From NCBI GenBank assembly GCA_964445765.1, contig CAYULD010000001.1, forward strand, positions 623,328-687,327: a stretch of 64,000 bases of DNA. The letters are read 5' to 3'. Under the pieces are notes generated by a model. It saw only the letters and a program-made list of their open reading frames with translations, did not search any database and was not told the DNA's origin. Position 1 is the first letter of the stretch; each line of letters begins with the position of its first letter. The position numbers and the translations under genes are program-made. This DNA is from JANPLD01 sp964445765. GTDB lineage: Bacteria; Pseudomonadota; Alphaproteobacteria; Rickettsiales; UBA8987. Shown one piece after another: positions 1 to 9,103 of the stretch.

Positions 1-666
1 ATTATCCATATTGTTATGAATTATTTTCAATTGCTCTTCAGAAAATTTATTTCCAAGAAGAGATTTCATTTCAGTATCTAGATTTAAACTCATGCCATTA
101 GAATTTGCTATACTGGGAACGAATCTTCCTTGCATGTCTGTAGTTAGATAATCTTGAAGCATTGAAAATGCACTAAAATCATTACCTAAAACTTTTGATT
201 CACTTAAAGTTCTATAAAAATCTTTTATATAAGCAGATGTGTTCGTCTCACTACCAGTGGTTAAAGTAACGATATTTGAGCCATACTTTATAATATCTTT
301 GCAATCTTGTATCGCACTTCCGCCATAGCATTGTATTAAAAAATAATCCTTTCTATATGGAGAAACTTCTTCAATCTTTGTAAAAATTTCACTTGTTCTA
401 GTTGGTGCATCAGATAAAAATGTTGAATGATGACCATCTTTATTCTCACCATGCGCTGAGAAAAATACAGTAAAGTCTCCATTAATATTCTTTACTTCAG
501 CAATAATTTCATCAATTGATATGTCTCTCTCTCCATCACCCACCAAAAAGACTTTTGCACCTTTATCCTCTAGCTGTTTTCTTAACAGTTCAATATCATT
601 TTTATCACTAGCCATACCTCCAGGTCCAGCGATTATTAAAACATTCTTTATTGGTTCAGTTGTCAT
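1..666 (-). CDS. Caspase-like (clan CD) cysteine peptidase homologue, truncated by window edge
   Basis: The reading frame opens at an ATG at 664-666 and runs leftward without a stop to base 1, giving the first 222 residues of a longer protein. A hydrophobic strand (VLIIAGPGG, residues 9-17) starts an alpha/beta fold. A strand ending in FFSAHGE places His72 before Gly, and a second strand ending in FLIQCYGG places Cys113 after Gln. This His-Gly plus Gln-Cys arrangement is the catalytic dyad pattern of clan CD peptidases (caspases, metacaspases, legumain-like C13). No signal peptide is visible, so the protein starts as cytoplasmic or is exported by a non-Sec route. Family membership is inferred from two motifs and strand context only, and the C-terminal part lies outside the window. 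Other clan CD branches are possible. Confidence 0.6.
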   Translation of the reverse strand, partial: MTTEPIKNVLIIAGPGGMASDKNDIELLRKQLEDKGAKVFLVGDGERDISIDEIIAEVKNINGDFTVFFSAHGENKDGHHSTFLSDAPTRTSEIFTKIEEVSPYRKDYFLIQCYGGSAIQDCKDIIKYGSNIVTLTTGSETNTSAYIKDFYRTLSESKVLGNDFSAFSMLQDYLTTDMQGRFVPSIANSNGMSLNLDTEMKSLLGNKFSEEQLKIIHNNMDN

Positions 667-940
667 AGATAACTCTATTATCAAATTTTATTTATTTTAT
701 CATAAAATTATTAACAATTCGTTAATTTTAACAAAAGGCTTAATCTATAGAAGTATAGCAGTAAATTTCTTGATTATACCATCAAAATTGCCTGCCACTT
801 AAACATTTATTACCAAAAACAGGAATGTGGAAACATATAACTAAATTCTTAATTGATTCAAAAAACTCTTGCTTAAGGTTCAAGGTAAATCCACTTTGGT
901 ACACCAAAATTTAAGATAGGCTATTTTGTTTAGATGAAAA

Positions 941-1016
941 TGGTGATCCCGAGAGGATTTGAACCTCTGACCCACTGATTAAAAGTCAGTTGCTCTACCG
1001 ACTGAGCTACGGGATC
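941..1016 (-). tRNA. tRNA-Lys (anticodon TTT)
   Basis: Read on the minus strand this folds as a full cloverleaf. The acceptor stem GATCCCG pairs with CGGGATC, the anticodon arm is ACTGA-CTTTTAA-TCAGT with TTT in the loop, and a GGTTCAAATCC T-arm is present. The discriminator is A, and CCA is encoded at 941-943. Confidence 0.95.
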
Positions 1017-1044
1017 ATAGATAAAGAAAGAAAAATTTCAGTGG

Positions 1045-1072
1045 TTTATAGCTAATATAATCTCATCTTCAA
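1045..1072 (-). promoter_or_regulatory. Candidate sigma-70 promoter for tRNA-Lys
   Basis: On the minus strand TTGAAG (1067-1072) is followed after 16 bases by TATAAA (1045-1050). Transcription would start around 1038, leaving a leader of about 20 bases before the tRNA. Spacing and position suit a stable-RNA promoter. It is assigned by eye only. Confidence 0.5.
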
Positions 1073-1112
1073 GCATTATTTTATAAAAATTGTGTAACTA
1101 ATGCTTTCTTGA

Positions 1113-1406
1113 TTATTGAGGTATCCGCTTTTCAATGATAATTCCCAAGCATAAAACTATATAAACAAAATATTGCCAAAGCTGAGTTAAGCCAAGAAAT
1201 GCCTCAATTTTCTCAGGGTCTAGCCAATAGAAATATGAATAAATTGGCATTATTACAAAATAAACTTTTATAAATTCCCCATCTTTAAGGGCATCTCTGC
1301 CATCTTTGGTAAAGATATGTGCCAACATAGAAATTATTGGGAAAATTGAAACAAAAATAGAAATATATAGCTTATAATTTGCTCCTAATTCTTCAAATGT
1401 TTGCAT
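1113..1406 (-). CDS. Small integral membrane protein, function unknown
   Basis: This 97-residue protein has three strongly hydrophobic stretches, at about residues 13-32, 46-60 and 75-92. They are separated by short charged loops such as TKDGRDALKDGE, typical of a small inner-membrane protein. I do not recognise the family. It lies between tRNA-Lys and asd and is divergent from asd, so it is not obviously in an operon. The amino-acid pattern (hydrophobic blocks, charged loops) supports a real gene. Confidence 0.6.
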   Translation of the reverse strand: MQTFEELGANYKLYISIFVSIFPIISMLAHIFTKDGRDALKDGEFIKVYFVIMPIYSYFYWLDPEKIEAFLGLTQLWQYFVYIVLCLGIIIEKRIPQ

Positions 1407-1476
1407 AGGTTTTATATTGAAACTTAGTTAATAATAAATATAAGCAACAAGAAAATTCTAAACTTTTGAGGTTGAA

Positions 1477-2511
1477 ATGTCAAAAAAATATAATGTTGCG
1501 GTTGTTGGTGCTACTGGAAATGTTGGCAGAGAAATGCTTGATGTATTGGCTGAAAGAAATTTTCCCATCAATAATATTTATGCGGTGGCTTCTTCAAGGT
1601 CAGTTGGTAGAGAGATTTCATTTGGTGAAAACTCAACCCTTAAAGTGCAAGATTTAGAATATTTTGATTTCAGCAAATGTGATATTGCATTATTTTCACC
1701 CGGTGCTTCTGTTTCTAAAATTCACGCTCCTAGGGCTGGAAAATCTGGCTGTGTTGTGATTGATAATACTTCACAATTCAGAATGGATAAAAACATTCCG
1801 CTAGTTGTGCCTGAAGTGAACCCTCAAGATATTGCAAAATATAAAGAAACTGGCATTATTGCCAACCCAAATTGTTCCACCATTCAAATGGTGGTTGCAC
1901 TTAAACCACTTACAAAACTTGGAAAAATTAAAAGGGTTGTTGTTTCAACTTATCAATCCGTTTCTGGTGCTGGCAAAGAAGCTATGGATGAGCTTTATCA
2001 CCAAACTAAAGGCGTTTATGTTAGTGATTTGAAAGAGCCTGAAAAATTCACTAAAAGAATTGCTTTTAATGTTATTCCTCATATTGATAAATTTATGGAA
2101 GGTGAATTTGAAGGTTATACTAAAGAAGAATGGAAGATGACCGTTGAAACCAAGAAAATTATGGGCGATGATGATATTCAAGTTACTGCAACTTGTGTGC
2201 GTGTGCCGGTTTTCATTAGCCATAGTGAATCTATAAATGTTGAATTTGATAAGGAAATTTCAGTTGCTGATGTTCGTAAAGTTTTAGAAAATGCTGAAGG
2301 CGTTGAAGTGATTGATAGCCACGAAAATGGTGGATATATTACCCCTTATGAAGCCGCTGGCAAAGATGCAACCTTCGTTTCAAGAATTAGAAAAGATGTT
2401 ACGAACCCTAAAGCTATCAATATGTGGGTGGTTTCAGATAATATTCGCAAGGGTGCAGCATTAAACTCTGTGCAAATTGCTGAAGTATTGATTAGAGATT
2501 ATTTGAAATAG
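1477..2511 (+). CDS. asd: Aspartate-semialdehyde dehydrogenase
   Basis: Catalyses NADPH-dependent reduction of aspartyl phosphate to aspartate semialdehyde, the branch point to lysine/diaminopimelate, threonine and methionine. The N-terminal Rossmann motif GATGNVG is at residues 11-17. The catalytic cysteine is in NPNCST (Cys133). The length of 344 residues is normal. The ATG at 1477 has a GAGGT-like ribosome-binding site eight to twelve bases upstream (tttgaggttgaaatg). A second methionine-initiated frame nearby is only a shadow. The gene is monocistronic and convergent with lepA. Homoserine-derived methionine synthesis (metZ at 9.1 kb) depends on this step. Confidence 0.95.
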   Translation: MSKKYNVAVVGATGNVGREMLDVLAERNFPINNIYAVASSRSVGREISFGENSTLKVQDLEYFDFSKCDIALFSPGASVSKIHAPRAGKSGCVVIDNTSQFRMDKNIPLVVPEVNPQDIAKYKETGIIANPNCSTIQMVVALKPLTKLGKIKRVVVSTYQSVSGAGKEAMDELYHQTKGVYVSDLKEPEKFTKRIAFNVIPHIDKFMEGEFEGYTKEEWKMTVETKKIMGDDDIQVTATCVRVPVFISHSESINVEFDKEISVADVRKVLENAEGVEVIDSHENGGYITPYEAAGKDATFVSRIRKDVTNPKAINMWVVSDNIRKGAALNSVQIAEVLIRDYLK

Positions 2512-2582
2512 AAATAATATTAATTTCAACATCAAATTTCTATTAAAAAAATTTTTGATGAAATAATAGTTTCATCTTCTGC

Positions 2583-4382
2583 CTAATCGATTTTAAGGGC
2601 GGCGAGGAAGGCAGATTGTGGAATTTCAACATTGCCAACTTCTTTCATTCGTTTTTTACCTTTCTTCTGCTTTTCAAGAAGTTTGCGTTTTCTGGTAATA
2701 TCACCGCCGTAACATTTTGCAGTTACATCTTTACCAACTGATGAAATAGTTTCACGAGCAATCACCTTTCCGCCAATAGCGGCTTGCAAAGCCACTTTGA
2801 AAAGCTGGCGGGGGATTAAATCTTTTAATTTTGTAATTAAGGCTCTGCCACGATATTCAGCTTGGGTGCGATGTAAAATCATAGCCATTGCATCAACTGG
2901 CTCAGCATTTACTAAGATATTTACTTTTACTAAATCGCCTTCTTCATAGCCTGCCATCTCCCAATCAAATGAGGCATAGCCTGAAGAAACAGATTTTAAC
3001 TTATCATAAAAATCAAATACAACTTCATTAAGCGGTAATTTATATTCAAGTAATGCACGATTTCCAACATAACTATGATTAAGCTGAACGCCCCGCTTTT
3101 TCATACATAATTCCATAATTGAGCCAATATAATCATCAGGCACCATAATGGTTGCTTTAATCCAAGGCTCTTCTAGCTTTTCAATTTGCGTTGGATCTGG
3201 ATAATCAGCAGGGTTTTGGAGTTTTGTAACATTGCCTTTTGTATCGTGCAGAATATAAACAACGCTTGGTGCGGTGGTGATTAAATCAAGGTTATATTCA
3301 CGCTCCAGCCTTTCTTGAATAACTTCCATATGAAGTAAACCTAAGAAACCACATCTAAAACCAAGCCCTAATGCCGCGGAAGTCTCTTGCTCATAAGTAA
3401 AACTTGTATCATTAATATGTAGCTTGGTTATCGCATCTTTCAGATCATCAAAATCAGCCGCATCAATTGGGAATAAGCCACAGAAAACCACAGGTAAGCT
3501 AGGCTTAAAGCCATCTAGTGGCTTTTCACACGGGTTTTTATCATCAGTTATAGTATCACCAACTTTACAATCTGCCACTTGCTTCATATTTGCAATAATA
3601 TAGCCAACTTCACCGGGGCCAAGAGATTCCACAGATTTCTTCTTGGGGGTAAAAGCCCCCACATCATCAACTGAATATTTCGCATTATTTGACATAAAGC
3701 GGATATTCATTCCATTTTTAATTCTGCCATCAATAACCCTAATTAAAGTTATCACCCCTAGATAAGTATCATACCAGCTATCAACCAAAGATGCTTTAAG
3801 CGGTGCATTTTCTTCACCTTTTGGAGCTGGAATTTTTTGAACTATCGCCTCTAAAATATCTTGAATGCCAATGCCTGTTTTTGCAGAAGCAAGAATTGCC
3901 TCACTTGCATCTATGCCAATAACCTCTTCTATTTGAGTTTTTATTCTTTCTGGCTCCGCAGAAGGTAAATCAACCTTATTAAGAACTGGAATTATCTCCA
4001 AATTATTATCTATGGCTTTATAGACATTTGCCAGAGTTTGTGCTTCAACACCTTGTGATGCATCCACCACCAATAAACAACCCTCGCAAGCGGCTAAACA
4101 GCGAGAAACCTCATAAGAAAAATCCACATGCCCGGGTGTATCCATCAAATTTAGAATATATGTTTCACCATTTTTAGCTTTATAATTCAGGCGAACCGTT
4201 TGGGATTTTATTGTAATGCCCCTTTCTCTCTCAATATCCATATTATCAAGCAATTGGGCTTTCATCTCCCTATCTTCAATAGCACCGCAGAACTGAATAA
4301 TTCTATCCGCAAGCGTGCTTTTGCCGTGATCAATATGGGCAATTATTGAGAAATTTCTTATCTTTGAGAGGTTTGTTGACAT
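2583..4382 (-). CDS. lepA: Elongation factor 4 (LepA), ribosome back-translocating GTPase
   Basis: A translational GTPase of 599 residues, the normal LepA length. The G-motifs are clear: AHIDHGKST near residue 15 (G1), DTPGHVDF (G3) and NKVDL (G4). The C-terminal LepA-specific part ends with the conserved Lys/Arg-rich tail (GDITRKRKLLEKQKKGKKRMKEVG). EF4 binds stalled or pretranslocational ribosomes and acts in translation fidelity and ribosome biogenesis. In many bacteria it is followed by lepB; here it is not. The gene is convergent with asd and divergent from the large unknown protein at 4591. Confidence 0.97.
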   Translation of the reverse strand: MSTNLSKIRNFSIIAHIDHGKSTLADRIIQFCGAIEDREMKAQLLDNMDIERERGITIKSQTVRLNYKAKNGETYILNLMDTPGHVDFSYEVSRCLAACEGCLLVVDASQGVEAQTLANVYKAIDNNLEIIPVLNKVDLPSAEPERIKTQIEEVIGIDASEAILASAKTGIGIQDILEAIVQKIPAPKGEENAPLKASLVDSWYDTYLGVITLIRVIDGRIKNGMNIRFMSNNAKYSVDDVGAFTPKKKSVESLGPGEVGYIIANMKQVADCKVGDTITDDKNPCEKPLDGFKPSLPVVFCGLFPIDAADFDDLKDAITKLHINDTSFTYEQETSAALGLGFRCGFLGLLHMEVIQERLEREYNLDLITTAPSVVYILHDTKGNVTKLQNPADYPDPTQIEKLEEPWIKATIMVPDDYIGSIMELCMKKRGVQLNHSYVGNRALLEYKLPLNEVVFDFYDKLKSVSSGYASFDWEMAGYEEGDLVKVNILVNAEPVDAMAMILHRTQAEYRGRALITKLKDLIPRQLFKVALQAAIGGKVIARETISSVGKDVTAKCYGGDITRKRKLLEKQKKGKKRMKEVGNVEIPQSAFLAALKID

Positions 4383-4590
4383 CTATCTTATTGAAAAATA
4401 TGGAAATTATTAGTTGTAGCAACTATAATAAAAAAATCTTAGTAACGCATTGTTAAAAGAATTACAAGCCAAAATGTCTTTTATAGACCTCAGATTAATC
4501 ATCTTACTAAAGCCATATCAAAACCACACCATCAACAAATTAACTTTTTCTTAACTTTTATTTGATATAATTAAAAAAATTGTGTCAAAT

Positions 4591-6927
4591 ATGGATAAAA
4601 CCCTTACTAATTATGATAAAATACAATTAGATCAAGCTATAGATCAGGCTATAGTTGCTTGCATAGAAAATGGAAAATGGAATGGAAATAAATTTTGCTT
4701 AGTTGTAAAACCTGATTTTCAAGAGATTGCATTTGATTATATTAAAAAATCTCTCCAAGAAAAAGCAAGTGATGATGCCGCCAAAATTCTTCTTAATCAG
4801 ATAATTCAAAACTCATCAAATCAAACAAAATCGGATAGCGATATATATTCTTCAAACTCTCTTTATGATAATAGTATTTTTGAATTTATTACCGAAGTAA
4901 AGCCTTATAACCCCTCAACTAAAATTGAATTTAGATTTAAGTTTGATACATACGAATTAGAAGAAGGCGTTGAAGATGCTCTAAAAAAGATAAAGGATAA
5001 ATCTAATATATCATTTTTTCCTCAACTTGCTGATGTTACCGATAAAGATTCTAATGATGGATATAATTTATCAAAAATACAAGATCTTAGAAGTTTTATT
5101 GATTCCACAAAAAATAAAAATTTAAATTTTACGAATCAAGAAAATGCATTAATTTATAATTTTGATTTAGCTTTGAGAAGATCTCTAAAAGTAGCGGAAT
5201 TATTGGGGGATAGTAATAAAGTTAGCGAAATTAATTCAATTTTGGGTAGAAGTGAACAAGAAACTTGGAAGAATGCTAAAAGTCAAAATATTTTCAATAA
5301 TATTACTGAGGTAAATGGCACGCTAAAGATTTCTAATCTAGTTATTTTAGCACCTTATAACAATGATACTTCTAAAACTAGAGATTCTGCAAGCGCCAAT
5401 GAATTTACGATAACAAGAGAAAATAAAGAGTTTTCCTTTGGTTTAAATAATAATATTTCCTTCGCTGGTATAAGATTAAAAGTTAGTGGCAAAATTGAAG
5501 ACCCTAAAGGAATTTATAAAGATCACAGAGAAAAATCTATTGCAGAAATTAAAGAAATTACAGATGCGGTTAAAACTTTAAAACCAAAATCGCAAGCAGA
5601 AGATTTATTTTCAGGATTTAATAAATGGGCTCAAAATAGCACTAATAAAGATAATGATAAAATCAACGATCCTAAAGCTGAAGTTAAAAATCAACAAGAA
5701 ATAAAAAAAACAACACCAAAACGATCCAGAGATAATGTTTCAAGTAAAAAAGAAGGGAAGCCAAGTGTAAAAGAAGAAAGCGAAATTAATCATCCTAACT
5801 TTAAAAGAGTTAGCTTAAATTATAAAGGCCTAGATATGAGAGAGCCTGACTTTCAAAAAGAGGTTGGCATTCAGAATGATCCGAAATACGGCTTATTTGC
5901 AAATGCAATGCTTAATATGTATAAATTTTTGGCAACTCCTGTTAGAACTTTGATTTACCTAGGAAAAGAAGTTACATATGGAGTATCAAAAATTGATGAA
6001 AACACCGATATAAACAAAAAAACAGTAGAAAATTTGTCTAAAAAATTAGACGAATATATAAAAAAAATAAACCCTGAAAATCCGAATTTAGATCACTTTG
6101 AGTTGGCAATGATTACTCTTTCTACAAGAGGGGGTTATAGCGAGGATAAATTTAATAGTATAATCGCAGAAAAAGAGGGAAACATAAAAAATGAGTTATT
6201 GGATCTATTTTCTAAAAAGATAGATGCAACTGATTTTGAAGACAAAATTAAAGGAAAATTAATAAATGAATTTCAAGGCAAACTTAATAATACACTTGTA
6301 ATTTCAACATTTAACAAATCTGATAAATTAAAAGATGCAAGGAATAGTGGTTCAATTAGCTTCTCTGAGCCTTCAGAAGATAAAACCACTAAACAAGTTC
6401 TAGATGAATCATTACTTGCTATTGCTAATAATAAATTAAACAATGTATTTTCAAGAATTAGTAGCGCACAATTATCACCTGAAAATAAATTAGAAATTAT
6501 TAATAAATTTATTGAAAATCAAAACCCTTCTATTTTGGCAAATTTTTCAATTGAGTTTAACGGAGAAAAATTATCGGTTAAACCAAATAATACTATAGAA
6601 ACTAAAAACCTTAATGAAATTATAAAATTTATAGATGATAATATTCTTAATAAATCCGGAGGCAAAGGATTTACTGAAGAATTTAACCAAACAAAATCTG
6701 CTTATGTAGCTTATATAAGATTAGCTGAAACATTTAAAGAATATAATGCTGATAAAATTTATGATCCTTGGGAAAAAAATAATATTGAAAGATTAACTAG
6801 TAAACTAGAAACCGAATTAGGTTTAAGTAATATTAAATTGGAAGAAAATTATGGATTTAGTGTAAATGGAATTTCATTCAACCCGTCTTTTAATAAAAAT
6901 AATGCAACAACTTCTAGAACACCATAA
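4591..6927 (+). CDS. Large Asn/Lys/Asp-rich protein of unknown function
   Basis: About 778 residues from the ATG at 4591; a GTG at 4582 would add three residues and cannot be excluded. I do not recognise the family. The protein is hydrophilic, with no signal peptide. An N-terminal globular-looking part (about residues 1-330) is followed by a Lys/Ser/Glu-rich linker at about 340-400 (repeated KK, SKKEGK, KEESE). Next comes a segment that may include one amphipathic or membrane-active stretch (FANAMLNMYKFLATPVRTLIYLG, about 445-470). A predicted alpha-helical C-terminal half ends in a Ser/Thr tail. It stands alone between lepA and efp. Such lineage-specific hydrophilic proteins can be exported effectors, but nothing in the sequence proves that. 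Confidence 0.75.
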   Translation: MDKTLTNYDKIQLDQAIDQAIVACIENGKWNGNKFCLVVKPDFQEIAFDYIKKSLQEKASDDAAKILLNQIIQNSSNQTKSDSDIYSSNSLYDNSIFEFITEVKPYNPSTKIEFRFKFDTYELEEGVEDALKKIKDKSNISFFPQLADVTDKDSNDGYNLSKIQDLRSFIDSTKNKNLNFTNQENALIYNFDLALRRSLKVAELLGDSNKVSEINSILGRSEQETWKNAKSQNIFNNITEVNGTLKISNLVILAPYNNDTSKTRDSASANEFTITRENKEFSFGLNNNISFAGIRLKVSGKIEDPKGIYKDHREKSIAEIKEITDAVKTLKPKSQAEDLFSGFNKWAQNSTNKDNDKINDPKAEVKNQQEIKKTTPKRSRDNVSSKKEGKPSVKEESEINHPNFKRVSLNYKGLDMREPDFQKEVGIQNDPKYGLFANAMLNMYKFLATPVRTLIYLGKEVTYGVSKIDENTDINKKTVENLSKKLDEYIKKINPENPNLDHFELAMITLSTRGGYSEDKFNSIIAEKEGNIKNELLDLFSKKIDATDFEDKIKGKLINEFQGKLNNTLVISTFNKSDKLKDARNSGSISFSEPSEDKTTKQVLDESLLAIANNKLNNVFSRISSAQLSPENKLEIINKFIENQNPSILANFSIEFNGEKLSVKPNNTIETKNLNEIIKFIDDNILNKSGGKGFTEEFNQTKSAYVAYIRLAETFKEYNADKIYDPWEKNNIERLTSKLETELGLSNIKLEENYGFSVNGISFNPSFNKNNATTSRTP

Positions 6928-6932
6928 AACAT

Positions 6933-7496
6933 CTACTCAGCCCTTTTTACATAGGTAGAGTTTTCAGTTTTAACGATAATTTTATCACCAGTTGCAACAA
7001 ATTGTGGCACCATAACGCGAACACCATTTTCTAAGATGGCAGGCTTGTTTGAACCAGCTGCCGTTTGCCCTTTTACCACCGCTTCAGCCTCAGTTACAAG
7101 TAAAGTAACCTCTGAAGGAACTGAAGCTGAAATCATTTGTTCTTCAGCAATATCAACCACAATATTCATACCATCTTGCAGATAAATATCTGTGCCGTTA
7201 AAAAGCTCACTATTAACTTCAATCTGCTCAAAAGTTTCAGTATCCATAAGGGTTATGTTATCACCGCTTCTGAATAAATATTGATAATCTTTTGTTTCAA
7301 AATGTGCTACATCAATTGATTCTTCAGAGCGAAAACGCTGATTTAACTTGGTACCTTGTTTTAATTCTTTCATTTCCATCTGCACAAATGCACCACCTTT
7401 ACCCGGTTTTACATGTTCAGTTTTTAGAACTTTCCATAGTTTTTTTTCGTGAATTATAATATTTCCAACCCTTATATCATTCGCAATTTTAGACAT
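6933..7496 (-). CDS. efp: Elongation factor P
   Basis: Stimulates peptide-bond formation on ribosomes stalled at polyproline. It has 187 residues from the internal methionine (MSKIANDIRVGN), which matches the usual EF-P length and N-terminus; an upstream ATG would add MKF. The KOW-like N-terminal domain contains the loop VKPGKGGAF, with Lys33 at the position that is modified in lysylated EF-Ps. The two OB-like domains follow, with the C-terminal TGDKIIVKTENSTYVKR. No modification enzyme (epmA/epmB) is in this window. It converges on the unknown gene at 4591 with a five-base gap. Confidence 0.96.
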   Translation of the reverse strand: MSKIANDIRVGNIIIHEKKLWKVLKTEHVKPGKGGAFVQMEMKELKQGTKLNQRFRSEESIDVAHFETKDYQYLFRSGDNITLMDTETFEQIEVNSELFNGTDIYLQDGMNIVVDIAEEQMISASVPSEVTLLVTEAEAVVKGQTAAGSNKPAILENGVRVMVPQFVATGDKIIVKTENSTYVKRAE

Positions 7497-7600
7497 AAAT
7501 TTCACCTAATTTTTTGTCAATCAATTAACTATTAAGTGTTAAGAATCAAGTATTATTTATAAACCTTTTATAGATTAGATATAAGATTTTATAAGGTTGA

Positions 7601-8968
7601 TTATTTTCTCCAGCCCGGACCTTTTCCATCAATAGACCAATTTAGTCTTATACTAGGTGCAATTGAAGTAGTAATTTCTTGTTGAGTTTTTATACCAGCG
7701 TTAGGAATATCAATTTTAACAGAGTGTTCACCTTGTAAAGTTATACCAAATCCAATCTCTCTAGGCATCAATAAACTTAAAAGCGAGCTATTTTTATCTC
7801 TAAACCCTTCATGAAAAGTTAAATTCGCACCTAAATTAGCTAGGAAAGGTACTTCAGATTCTACATTAATTAGTGAAGAGTTGGGGGAACTATTATCTAT
7901 AGAGTGTGAATATTCTATTTTTTTAGGATCATAGGAAAACTTTCCACTTAAAACTAAAGGGCCTGCTTCTAAATCAAAACCACCAGATATTGTTGGGTTT
8001 AAAAAGTTGACTCTATACTTGGCATTAACAGCTGCTCCATTAAAATCAAAAGCCGTTTCATCGCTATAATGACTAAGTCCGGGCCCTAGGTAAAATCCTA
8101 TGTTTCTATTTTTATTTATATAGCCAAACCCTATTTCTATTAATGAAAAGGCTACTCCATTATTTTTTTCAGCTCCATAAATAGGTTGTTGTGAATAGTC
8201 AGTCATAAAATTCACATGAAATTTTGGGCCAAACCCTGCTCCTGACTCTATAAGCCCTAAAGAAAGGCTTGGTGTGTACCAGCTTACCGTTGGAAAGGTA
8301 AGACCTTTTACACTAGGAAAATACTTGACTGGGCTATTAACTTCGAATTCGTTAATTTGCCCTCTTCTAAATCCGAAATCAGGAAGATTAATTTTTGGAA
8401 GATTTATTTCTTTAAAGAATTCTTCTAAAGGACCTGTTTTAATATCCTCTTTTTTTCTATAAAAATAGCTTCCATATCTTGCTAGGCTATTACAATCATC
8501 TATATTTTTTATAATATTTCGAGTGTAATCATTTGATAGTGATTTTGGACAATTTGCAATTGTTTCTAAGTTAATATTTGTTGCTACATATTCATTTGCT
8601 GTAAAAGTTGAATTTTTTCCTTCAGTAAAATTTATTTCTGTAAAAGTGGAGCATACAAAATGATTTTTTTCAAAGGTGCAATTTTCTATTGTGGAGTAAT
8701 TAAAATTTACACTCATTATATTTTTTGAGAATTTGCAATTTTTTAATATACAGCCAAAAAAGTCGATTTGTGGAAAGTTTTCTGATTTTAAATCTTCACT
8801 TTTGGATTTTTTCACATTTTCTGAAAAAATAATTTCTGATAAATTTAATTCTTCAATTAGAATAGTATTACCTTTTTCTCTTTGACTTTTAACCCAATTA
8901 TTCCAAGATTCTATATCTCCATCTTTTAATTTTCTAAGTATTGCATTATCGGGCTTAATAATTGACAT
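7601..8968 (-). CDS. Pentapeptide-like repeats fused to a beta-strand-rich, barrel-like domain
   Basis: 455 residues from the ATG at 8968 (MSIIKPDN); an earlier ATG would add twelve residues. I do not recognise the full-length family. Residues about 75-135 alternate in the way of pentapeptide-repeat quadrilateral helices (IDFFGCILKNCKF, NFNYSTIENCTF), with several cysteines. From about residue 200 to the end the protein consists of alternating hydrophobic/polar strands with aromatic ends and glycine turns (GAGFGPKFHVNFM, VAFSLIEIGFGYI, IGFYLGPGLSHY), resembling an outer-membrane beta barrel. It ends in WRK rather than a terminal Phe and has no N-terminal signal peptide, which is odd for an outer-membrane protein. 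It is flanked by efp and metZ with no evident operon. Confidence 0.65.
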   Translation of the reverse strand: MSIIKPDNAILRKLKDGDIESWNNWVKSQREKGNTILIEELNLSEIIFSENVKKSKSEDLKSENFPQIDFFGCILKNCKFSKNIMSVNFNYSTIENCTFEKNHFVCSTFTEINFTEGKNSTFTANEYVATNINLETIANCPKSLSNDYTRNIIKNIDDCNSLARYGSYFYRKKEDIKTGPLEEFFKEINLPKINLPDFGFRRGQINEFEVNSPVKYFPSVKGLTFPTVSWYTPSLSLGLIESGAGFGPKFHVNFMTDYSQQPIYGAEKNNGVAFSLIEIGFGYINKNRNIGFYLGPGLSHYSDETAFDFNGAAVNAKYRVNFLNPTISGGFDLEAGPLVLSGKFSYDPKKIEYSHSIDNSSPNSSLINVESEVPFLANLGANLTFHEGFRDKNSSLLSLLMPREIGFGITLQGEHSVKIDIPNAGIKTQQEITTSIAPSIRLNWSIDGKGPGWRK

Positions 8969-9103
8969 AAAAACTCTAAGTTTATTATGTTGCAATAATA
9001 ACACATAACCGTTAATAAAGAGTTAATGCGTCATTAGCAAAAATCATAACCTTAAGTGAGGAATCTTTGTAATTTTAAGCTATCTGGAAAGAATAATAAT
9101 TAA

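Noticed and set aside
521..802. 93-residue plus-strand frame over the start of the caspase-like gene
   Set aside because: Ser/Leu-rich shadow of the minus-strand gene; no ribosome site.
2530..2560. Bidirectional terminator between asd and lepA
   Set aside because: CATCAAA/TTTGATG arms are AT-only, imperfect and enclose a long loop; too weak to call.
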